A stretch of 21,131 bases of DNA from Bacillota bacterium (lineage in GTDB: Bacteria > Bacillota > Clostridia > Acetivibrionales > DTU013). The stretch's first letter is position 1; each line of letters starts with the position of its first letter. The stretch covers positions 1 through 21,131 of the forward strand of contig JAEZYU010000003.1 of assembly GCA_023418915.1 (NCBI GenBank), in the 5' to 3' direction. The translations under genes were made by a program, and so were the position numbers. The notes under the pieces were generated by a model. The model worked only from the letters and a program-made list of their open reading frames with translations. It ran no database searches and had not been told where the DNA came from. Positions 15,494-21,131 of the stretch are shown here, piece by piece.

Positions 15494-16645
15494 CTATATG
15501 TCTTTCGCTTTTGTTTCAGAAGATCCCAGAACGCTGTGTTTTACATAACTTCTGCCTACCGCACAGCTGAACGCACCGGAGGCTATATTGTCCAATGCTG
15601 CCTTTATTACAGCCTGCGCAAGCTTTTGAGAGTCATGTCTGACCAAATCGTTTTTTAACGAGGCATAATCTCCCTCTAACAGCTTGATCCCGGCCTCCTC
15701 TATTTTGTCACGGTCTATTTTTACCTGATCGGCGCCATCATTATGATATTTTTCCCTCAGCTCATCAGGAATAAACGAATTATTGACTATACACACATCG
15801 ATGATGCCTGAACAGGAGTGCTCCTCCAGAGCGCGTATATGATCAAATACACTGTAATCCTCCGACTCAGACGGCTGTGTCATGACATTACACACATATA
15901 CCTTGGGGGCGCTGCTCCTCTTTAAAGCGGGACATATGCCTCTTACGATAAGGTTGGGTATAATACTTGTATAAAGGCTTCCAGGCCCAAGTACTATAGC
16001 ATCGGCCTGGTCAATGGCGTCTATTACTTCATTGAGCGGCTCGGCATCCTCAGGCTCCAGATATACCCTCTTGATCCTGCACTTGTTGAAATTGCTGTGC
16101 TTTCCTATCTGCGACTCACCGCTGACTATGCTTCCATCCTCCAGTTCTGCGCAGAGCGTAACATCCTCCAGCGTCACAGGAAGCACCCTGCCTGTGACGG
16201 CCAGTACATCACTCATCTTTTTTACTGCCTCCTCAAAGCTGGATGATATCCCATCCATTGCTGCCAGAAATAGATTGCCAAAGCTCTGTCCCTTCAGCTT
16301 TCCTTCTCTGAACCTGTACTGGAGCAGCTGCTCCATCAGCGGCTCCGTATCTGCCAGCGCCAGAATACAGTTTCTTATGTCCCCGGGAGGCAGCATACCC
16401 AATTCCTGCCTGAGGACACCCGATCCGCCTCCGTCATCTGCCACAGTTACTACAGCTGTTATGTTAGAGCTGAATGCCTTAAGGCCGCGAAGCATGGTGG
16501 AAAGTCCGGTGCCGCCTCCTATTGCAACGATCCTTGGACCCCCGGCCGGATGCTCGGCACCGGGGGATGGAACGCTTGATCCAAGATTGTTATATGGACT
16601 TGCATGCTTGTTTAAAAGCCTGCTGATTATATCCTTTATTTTCAT
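15494..16645 (-). CDS. yvcK: YvcK/CofD-like gluconeogenesis factor
   Basis: A 383-residue Rossmann-like protein. In Bacillus, YvcK is needed for growth on gluconeogenic carbon sources, affects envelope synthesis and binds UDP-sugars such as UDP-GlcNAc. AIGGGTGLSTML (41-52) is the nucleotide-sugar-binding loop. ADDGGGSG (69-76), LPPGDIRNC (85-93) and LGPGSLYTSIIPN follow in family order. About 36 extra residues precede the core, low in complexity with SSVPSPGAEHPAGG. The ATG overlaps the rapZ stop (ATGA), so translation is coupled; AGGAG lies 11 bases upstream. Confidence 0.94.
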   Translation of the reverse strand: MKIKDIISRLLNKHASPYNNLGSSVPSPGAEHPAGGPRIVAIGGGTGLSTMLRGLKAFSSNITAVVTVADDGGGSGVLRQELGMLPPGDIRNCILALADTEPLMEQLLQYRFREGKLKGQSFGNLFLAAMDGISSSFEEAVKKMSDVLAVTGRVLPVTLEDVTLCAELEDGSIVSGESQIGKHSNFNKCRIKRVYLEPEDAEPLNEVIDAIDQADAIVLGPGSLYTSIIPNLIVRGICPALKRSSAPKVYVCNVMTQPSESEDYSVFDHIRALEEHSCSGIIDVCIVNNSFIPDELREKYHNDGADQVKIDRDKIEEAGIKLLEGDYASLKNDLVRHDSQKLAQAVIKAALDNIASGAFSCAVGRSYVKHSVLGSSETKAKDI

Positions 16646-17517
16646 CTCCCAGCACTCCTGCCATCTTTGTCTATATCTCTATGCTCCATGACTACTCTAT
16701 GGTTTTTATCTGTCAGATTCCTCTGCAGCTCATCTGCAATTGCTACAGAACGATGTCTGCCTCCTGTACAGCCTATTCCTATTACCAGCTGGGATTTGCC
16801 CTCTTTTACATAGTTTGGTATAAGGAAATCCAGCATGGAGTTAAGCTTATCGAGGAATTCTACCGTCTCGTGTTTACCGAGCACATACTCCTTCACGTTC
16901 TCCTGCTTTCCCGTATGCTTTCTCATTGATTCTATATAATACGGATTCGGTATGAATCTTACATCGAATACCAGATCACATTCGATCGGTACGCCGTATT
17001 TGAACCCAAAGGAAATGATATTTACAATAAGGCCTTCAAAGTGATTTTCCTGGCCTATTATGCCTGTAATGGCCTCTTTGAGCTGTTTTGGCGTCAAATT
17101 GGACGTATCGATGACATAATCGGCCCTGTCCTTTATTCCCTGAAGTACACGCCTCTCTTCAGCGATGCCTTTCACCAGCCTTCCCTCCTGAGCAAGAGGG
17201 TGCGACCTTCTCGATTCCTTGTACCGTTTTATTACCACATTGTCCGAAGCTTCCATGAAAAATATTTCAAAGGTATGCCCATCACCTGTAAGAGCTTCGA
17301 GCGCAGGGAATAGATCATTGAGCAGCTCACCGCCCCTGATATCTATGACAACCGCTGTTTTGTCCATCTTCTTGTAGCTTTGGGAGCATATCTCGGCAAT
17401 TTTAGGTATCAGCAGCGGAGGCAGATTATCAATGCAGAAGAACCCCGCATCTTCAAGATAGTTGGCTACAAGGCTTTTACCTGCTCCAGATATTCCTGTT
17501 ATTACAATGAATTTCAT
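16642..17517 (-). CDS. rapZ: RNase adapter / nucleotide-binding protein RapZ (YvcJ)
   Basis: A 291-residue P-loop protein. In E. coli RapZ controls glucosamine-6-phosphate synthase through small-RNA decay; in Bacillus YvcJ binds and hydrolyses nucleotides. Walker A is GISGAGKS (8-15), followed by the family signature FCIDNLPP. The C-terminal domain has GIGCTGGRHRSVA (247-259). The preferred start is the ATG at 17517, with AGGGGTC six bases upstream overlapping the murB stop; a GTG seven codons earlier overlaps murB and is less likely. It overlaps yvcK by four bases. Confidence 0.95.
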   Translation of the reverse strand: MKFIVITGISGAGKSLVANYLEDAGFFCIDNLPPLLIPKIAEICSQSYKKMDKTAVVIDIRGGELLNDLFPALEALTGDGHTFEIFFMEASDNVVIKRYKESRRSHPLAQEGRLVKGIAEERRVLQGIKDRADYVIDTSNLTPKQLKEAITGIIGQENHFEGLIVNIISFGFKYGVPIECDLVFDVRFIPNPYYIESMRKHTGKQENVKEYVLGKHETVEFLDKLNSMLDFLIPNYVKEGKSQLVIGIGCTGGRHRSVAIADELQRNLTDKNHRVVMEHRDIDKDGRSAGR

Positions 17518-17527
17518 CTTTTGACCC

Positions 17528-18442
17528 CTATTCTTCACCTATGATTTTTACCTCTGTCTGCAGCATTACACCATATTTGTCATACACCTGTTGCTGTATA
17601 TTCTTTATCAATGCTATTACATCACTGGCGGCAGCATTTGCTGTGTTTACAATGAAGCCGCAGTGCAGGTTCGATACCTCGGCCCCTCCGACCCTGTACC
17701 CTCTCAGTCCGCAATCCTGCACCAGCTTTCCTGCGAAATAGCCATCCGGCCTTTTAAAAATGCTGCCTGCGCTGGGCAATTCCAGCGGCTGCTTTTCACG
17801 ACGTTTTGCATTAAAATCGTCCATTTTCGCTTTAATTGCTTTTTTGTCTCCCTTTTTCAGTCTAATGACGGTCTTTAGCACAGTACCGCCTTCGGACTGT
17901 ATTATACTTGATCTCTTTCCGAAGCAATGCTGTTCATTGCCAAGGATACGGACCTTTAGTTCAGGACTGAGGTACTCTGTTTCTTTGACTGCCATGGACA
18001 TATCACCATCATATGCTCCTGCATTCATTACAACAGCACCGCCAAGTGTCCCCGGTATACCTTCTGCAAATTCCAGTCCGGTGAGGCTGTGCTCCAATGC
18101 TATTCTTGAGAGCCTGGAGATAAGTATCCCTGCCTCGGCACTTATCTCCTCGCCATTGACCTCGTAAGCGTTGACGTTGTCAGTGAGCTGAATAACCGCA
18201 CCTCTTATTCCCTTATCGCGTACGATAAGGTTGGTGCCGTTTCCCATAACCATCACCGGTATACTGTTTTCTCTGCAGACACTGAGCATTTGTGCAATAC
18301 TGCCAATTTCTGCAGGCCGGATAAATATATCTGCCGGACCACCTACTTTAAATGAGGTTCGCTCTGACATCGGCTCGTCCATAGAAATCGCTCCGCTGCC
18401 GGGTATCTGACTTATCAGCTCTGTTGCCTTGATTCTATCCAA
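17528..18442 (-). CDS. murB: UDP-N-acetylenolpyruvoylglucosamine reductase
   Basis: FAD- and NADPH-dependent second step of peptidoglycan precursor synthesis, giving UDP-MurNAc. From the TTG start at 18442 it has 304 residues. FAD-binding segments are FKVGGPAD (31-38), GNGTNLIVRD (67-76) and GIPGTLGGAVVMNAGAYDGD (128-147). SAGSIFKRP (224-232) holds the proton-donor serine (227); Arg177 and Glu297 (QTEVKIIGEE) complete the expected triad. The residue before Arg177 is lysine, where this family usually has tyrosine (YR.S). The TTG start is chosen because AAGGAG lies nine bases upstream; in-frame starts at 18475 (TTG) and 18466 (ATG) lack a ribosome site. First gene of the murB-rapZ-yvcK group. 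Confidence 0.94.
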   Translation of the reverse strand: MDRIKATELISQIPGSGAISMDEPMSERTSFKVGGPADIFIRPAEIGSIAQMLSVCRENSIPVMVMGNGTNLIVRDKGIRGAVIQLTDNVNAYEVNGEEISAEAGILISRLSRIALEHSLTGLEFAEGIPGTLGGAVVMNAGAYDGDMSMAVKETEYLSPELKVRILGNEQHCFGKRSSIIQSEGGTVLKTVIRLKKGDKKAIKAKMDDFNAKRREKQPLELPSAGSIFKRPDGYFAGKLVQDCGLRGYRVGGAEVSNLHCGFIVNTANAAASDVIALIKNIQQQVYDKYGVMLQTEVKIIGEE

Positions 18443-18818
18443 ATTAACGCTCTCCTTATAATTCATTTTGACCAAGTGTTCGGCTGCTAATCTCTGCAGT
18501 AGTGCTTCAATAGTCGATGCTCCGCTGCAATGCCCACATAGTGTTTTCCAACCCGAAGGGCTTGAAAATACGTATTAGCGTTTTCAGCCTGATAGGATGA
18601 AAATACGTTATGAGGCGGGGGACATATACCACCTCGTTATTACGCATCGTTCAAAGAAAAATTTTCGACTGTAGAAAAATTTCTTACCTCTACGCGTTTC
18701 AACGAGGCGGGAGATATACTCGCCGCCTGAAATGCAAATTGGTACCCGCCACTTATAGAAGTGGGGGATATCTACCACCTCGTTATATTCTACTGCATCG
18801 GTGCATTACATAGAAGTC
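18443..18818. other. intergenic region rich in stem-loops (murB to PHP gene)
   Basis: About 385 bases without a convincing gene. It holds three related hairpins (18612-18781, listed separately) and GAAAATACG...CGTTTTC near 18564-18585, with a second GAAAATACGTTAT at about 18598-18610. It also holds the direct repeat AGAAAAATTT around 18655 and 18674, and the small perfect hairpin CCACTT-ATAG-AAGTGG at 18749-18764. Tight hairpins like these recall ends of IS200/IS605-type elements or structured RNA, but no transposase is present. The plus-strand ORF here is a by-product of the repeats. Confidence 0.5.
18605..18781 (-). repeat. three related stem-loops with a shared 27-base motif
   Basis: Read on the minus strand, two copies of ATAACGAGGTGG...CCCCCRCYTC occur at 18786-18758 and 18640-18612. 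The arm GAGGTGG is invariant. The opposite arm is CCACTTC in one copy and CCGCCTC in the other, and both keep all seven pairs if G-U is allowed. Loops are 10 bases in each. A third hairpin, AGGCGG/CCGCCT (18728-18705), has a related loop. On the plus strand the same changes give mismatches, so if this is RNA the minus strand is the likely transcript. Confidence 0.6.
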
Positions 18819-18839
18819 GTACTGGCACTAAACCAGTAC
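18819..18839 (-). other. perfect hairpin spanning the PHP gene stop codon
   Basis: GTACTGG (18833-18839 on the complement) pairs with CCAGTAC (18819-18825) across a 7-base loop that contains the TAG stop. No T tract follows, so it is not a standard intrinsic terminator. It could protect the mRNA 3' end or be part of the downstream stem-loop cluster. Confidence 0.5.
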
Positions 18840-19598
18840 AGAAGGCCTCTCTGACATATTCTTATTTTCATCTGCTGCTTCCTTCTTCGCCTTCTTTCTT
18901 GCGCTTATATATGCATCAGCTTTATTAAGAGATGTACATATAACAAGTTCCTCATACATATCAGCTTCATCGAATATTTCAAGTACAGCGCCGAATTTGC
19001 CTATATCATAACATACATGCGCATCAGTACCGCATGTGACACTGACACTGTGTTTTCTACATGCCCTTACAAATTCCAGACAGTTCTGCATCGAGCCCTT
19101 TCTTACTCTTGATGACCCATTGTTTATCTCGATCAGCTTCCCATATTCAGCTGCAGCCCTGACAACCCTGTCTATTTCCACCTGAAACACCGGATTTCCC
19201 GGGTGGGCAACGGCATCCACGAAGGGGTTCTTCAGCGCATTTATCATGCCCTCGGTATTTTGATCTATGCTGCCCGGTTTTATAACTATATCGTGAAAGC
19301 TTGCAATTACAAACTCCAATCGTGACAATATCGAATCCGGCATGTCAAGCTTTCCATTAAAGTCCATTATATCTGTCTCCGCACCCTTGAAAATCCTGAC
19401 GCCACCGATATGCTCCGGTATCACGCCAAGATTCAAAAAGTGGAGTACTGTCGGTGCTCCCGTAACCGCTGGTCCATGGTCGGTCATAGCTATGGCCTCT
19501 ATACCGTTTATCCGTGCTTCTTCAGCATTCTCACGAATCGTACTGTATGCATGGCCGCTCGAGAGTGTATGTGTATGTGTATCTACAACGAGTTTCAT
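18828..19598 (-). CDS. PHP domain phosphoesterase (YcdX type)
   Basis: A 256-residue metal-dependent phosphoesterase of the polymerase and histidinol phosphatase superfamily. The metal ligands expected for a trinuclear site are visible: DTHTHT (6-11) with His8 and His10, His16, TDHG (39-42) with His41, Glu74, His102, AHPGNP (131-136) with His132, and TDAH (191-194) with Asp192 and His194. The YcdX-like order and length suggest a small-molecule phosphatase rather than DNA polymerase. The substrate is unknown. GGAGGAGC just before the ATG fixes the start. It lies 66 bases after hprK and probably shares its transcript. The tail (KKAKKEAADENKNMSER) is charged and looks disordered. Confidence 0.9.
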   Translation of the reverse strand: MKLVVDTHTHTLSSGHAYSTIRENAEEARINGIEAIAMTDHGPAVTGAPTVLHFLNLGVIPEHIGGVRIFKGAETDIMDFNGKLDMPDSILSRLEFVIASFHDIVIKPGSIDQNTEGMINALKNPFVDAVAHPGNPVFQVEIDRVVRAAAEYGKLIEINNGSSRVRKGSMQNCLEFVRACRKHSVSVTCGTDAHVCYDIGKFGAVLEIFDEADMYEELVICTSLNKADAYISARKKAKKEAADENKNMSERPSVLV

Positions 19599-19664
19599 AA
19601 TATGCTCCTCCAGTTCTGTTGTCTTTTGTATGCAATTTGCGGTACAGCTGCCTCAATCCTCAGT

Positions 19665-20579
19665 TCAATCAAATTTCATAAAGCGCTCACTGATATATTT
19701 CGCAGCATTGTAGCCCATCTTTTTTTGCCTGTGGTTCATAGCCGCTACCTCCACTATGATTGCAAGATTCCTGCCGGGCCGGACGGGAATTACAAGCGAA
19801 GGCACCGATATGCCGAGGATATCGGTAAAATGATCCTCAAGTCCGAGGCGGTCGTACATCTTGTGCTCTTTCCAAAGCTCCAGCTTTATCACTAGATTGA
19901 TATTCTCCTGCAGCTTCACAGCACCCATGCCATACAGGTTCTTGACATCGAGAATACCTATTCCTCTGATCTCGATGAAGTGCCGTATATTCTCCGGAGC
20001 CGAGCCCAGCAGTGTACTGTCGGAAACTCTTCTGATCTCCACGATATCGTCGGCAATAAGCCTATGTCCTCTTTTGACGAGCTCCAGCGCCGATTCACTC
20101 TTGCCAACACCGCTCTCTCCCAGTATAAGAACACCCTCGCCATAAACCTCCACAAGCACACCATGCTGTGATATTCTCGGCGCCAGCATCACATTAAGAT
20201 ACCTGATAATACCACTCATGAATCTTGATGTGATATCATCGGTCTTGAGCACAGGTATCCTGTATTTTTCTGAAACCTGCAGCATCTCGTTAAAGGGCTT
20301 CAGATCCCTTGCTATCACAAGACACGGAAAGCCGGTCCGAAAAAACTCGTCCAGCCTCTTGAATCTATCTTTCGGCGACAGACTTGCCAGATATGTCATC
20401 TCTACCTTGCCGATGATCTGTATTCTGTCTGTGCCGAAATACTCCATATAGCCCGAAAGCTGCAGTCCAGGCCTGTTGACATCAGAGGTTGTAATATCGA
20501 TGTCTCCCGCTTCTTCTGCCAATGAAAGCGGCTCCAGCTGAAATTCCTTCATGAGCTCGCTTAGCTTTACAGTAAACAT
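19665..20579 (-). CDS. hprK: HPr kinase/phosphorylase
   Basis: A 304-residue bifunctional enzyme that phosphorylates HPr on Ser46 with ATP or pyrophosphate and reverses this with phosphate. It is the sensor of carbon catabolite control in Firmicutes. The N-terminal domain covers about 1-130. The catalytic domain has His139 (ISQHGVLVEVYG), Walker A GESGVGKS (154-161), RLIADD (173-178) and the HprK signature IEIRGIGILDV (202-212). The C-terminal MNHRQKKMGYNAAK is typical. GGAGGG eight bases before the ATG fixes the start. It begins the minus-strand gene series; AT-rich DNA with a 12-base tandem repeat lies upstream. Confidence 0.96.
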   Translation of the reverse strand: MFTVKLSELMKEFQLEPLSLAEEAGDIDITTSDVNRPGLQLSGYMEYFGTDRIQIIGKVEMTYLASLSPKDRFKRLDEFFRTGFPCLVIARDLKPFNEMLQVSEKYRIPVLKTDDITSRFMSGIIRYLNVMLAPRISQHGVLVEVYGEGVLILGESGVGKSESALELVKRGHRLIADDIVEIRRVSDSTLLGSAPENIRHFIEIRGIGILDVKNLYGMGAVKLQENINLVIKLELWKEHKMYDRLGLEDHFTDILGISVPSLVIPVRPGRNLAIIVEVAAMNHRQKKMGYNAAKYISERFMKFD

Positions 20580-20633
20580 TCATTGCCCTCCATAGCAAAA
20601 TAATACATGAAAAACTCTTTAGTATCCAGTTAA

Positions 20634-20662
20634 ATTATATACCATCGAATCGATTTTTACGA
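20634..20662 (-). promoter_or_regulatory. possible hprK promoter
   Basis: On the minus strand TATAAT (20639-20634) is a consensus -10 hexamer about 55 bases before the hprK start. At 17-base spacing the -35 position reads TCGTAA, which matches TTGACA at only three of six bases. It is the best candidate in the region but unproven. Confidence 0.3.
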
Positions 20663-20685
20663 TATCAATATCTGCATCAATACTA

Positions 20686-20745
20686 TATCAACGTATTTAT
20701 CAACGTATTTATCAATGTACTTATTAATGTACTTATTAATGTACT
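20686..20745. repeat. 12-base tandem repeat, five units
   Basis: Five contiguous 12-base units: TATCAACGTATT twice, TATCAATGTACT once and TATTAATGTACT twice. The gradual change from first to last unit suggests stepwise duplication. It lies about 110-165 bases upstream of hprK, just upstream of the possible promoter. Confidence 0.9.
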
Positions 20746-20998
20746 CGACCTACTTCCGCATCCTCTTATATTTCAACGTGCTCGACCTACATTGAATTCG
20801 AGTTTTTTGCTTAAAAATTCAAGTAATGGGAACCAAACATTGAATTTTTTCAATATTTACCCGCGATAATGCAATGTAATTCCATATTATGTTAATCAAT
20901 TATAGACAATTTTCAGTTTTTTTGTAAATTTCTTTCCCATTAATTGAATATTTAAACAGTTTATTCCTTCTCACTTTATACGAACCTCATCAAGTATC
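20746..20998. other. AT-rich intergenic DNA without a gene
   Basis: No ORF with a ribosome site was found. CTCGACCTAC occurs at about 20743 and again at about 20780, and a small hairpin ATTGAA-TTTT-TTCAAT lies near 20841-20856. Otherwise this is AT-rich sequence between the 12-base repeats and copy 2 of the dispersed element. Confidence 0.6.
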
Positions 20999-21125
20999 CC
21001 ACCCGCATCCCGCCTACAGGCTGGGGATGGCAGCACCGTTTGTGGAGGTTGTGTTTCCTGCCCCAAAGCTCTGCTGCCAGGTAGTCAGTCAATGGGATCG
21101 GACTGCCTCTCCCGTGAGATACGAC
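20999..21125. repeat. dispersed conserved element, copy 2
   Basis: Second copy of the element at 65-180, in the same orientation. CCGTTTGTGGAGGTT is at 21036-21050 and CCCGTGAGATACGAC at 21111-21125, with the same 75-base offset between their starts as in copy 1. This copy can fold CATCCC-GCC / GGC-GGGATG (21006-21029) and place the conserved box in a loop closed by GGCAG/CTGCC (21029-21033 with 21058-21062). Copy 1 has a different insert before the first box. The element may continue beyond the window. Confidence 0.7.
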
Positions 21126-21131
21126 ATCTAT

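Noticed and set aside
16014..16691. 225-codon plus-strand ORF opposite yvcK and rapZ
   Set aside because: Serine/leucine-rich antisense shadow of a well-supported gene; no ribosome site or known family.
18610..18813. A 67-codon plus-strand ORF between murB and the PHP gene
   Set aside because: It runs through the stem-loop repeats, lacks a ribosome site, and its repeated RGG/Y pattern only reflects the DNA repeats.

Overview
The window looks like chromosomal DNA of a Gram-positive, endospore-forming, saccharolytic member of the Clostridia. The evidence is the sigma-F regulatory operon followed directly by a clostridial-type spoVA set (C, D, E, without AA/AB), strong AGGAGG-type ribosome binding sites, several TTG/GTG starts, HPr kinase, an intracellular GH8 xylo-oligosaccharide enzyme and a GH133-type glycogen debranching enzyme. 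The combination suggests a plant-polysaccharide-degrading clostridium, possibly close to the Acetivibrio/Thermoclostridium group. That placement is inference from gene content only.

Layout. Positions 1-427 carry no gene: there are modular direct repeats (28-nt and 34-nt units) and one copy of a dispersed element whose second copy sits in the same orientation at the far end (20999-21125). A consensus sigma-A promoter (428-456) and a perfect 10-bp terminator hairpin (553-588) precede gdhA, so the leader is either an attenuator or a small RNA. On the plus strand follow gdhA (644-1930), a 1063-residue GAF / PEP-synthase-like ATP-grasp / nucleotidyltransferase fusion (2005-5196) and a small exported two-repeat protein (5330-5785) with a terminator.

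From 5958 to 20579 all genes lie on the minus strand. In transcription order they are: hprK and a PHP phosphoesterase; a 385-bp gap full of stem-loops; murB, rapZ, yvcK, a glycogen debranching enzyme and whiA (envelope precursor and carbon-flux control); then, behind a likely sigma-H promoter, spoIIAA, spoIIAB and sigF; an unannotated 52-residue membrane ORF; spoVAC, spoVAD, spoVAE and spoVAEA (dipicolinate uptake into the forespore); and finally cheX and a GH8 reducing-end xylosidase.

The sporulation genes work together: SpoIIAA, SpoIIAB and sigma-F set forespore-specific transcription, and the spoVA genes immediately downstream are typical forespore targets. The least ordinary items are the three-part fusion protein, the conserved dispersed element at both window ends, the gdhA leader, the small membrane ORF between sigF and spoVAC, and the stem-loop cluster between murB and the PHP gene.
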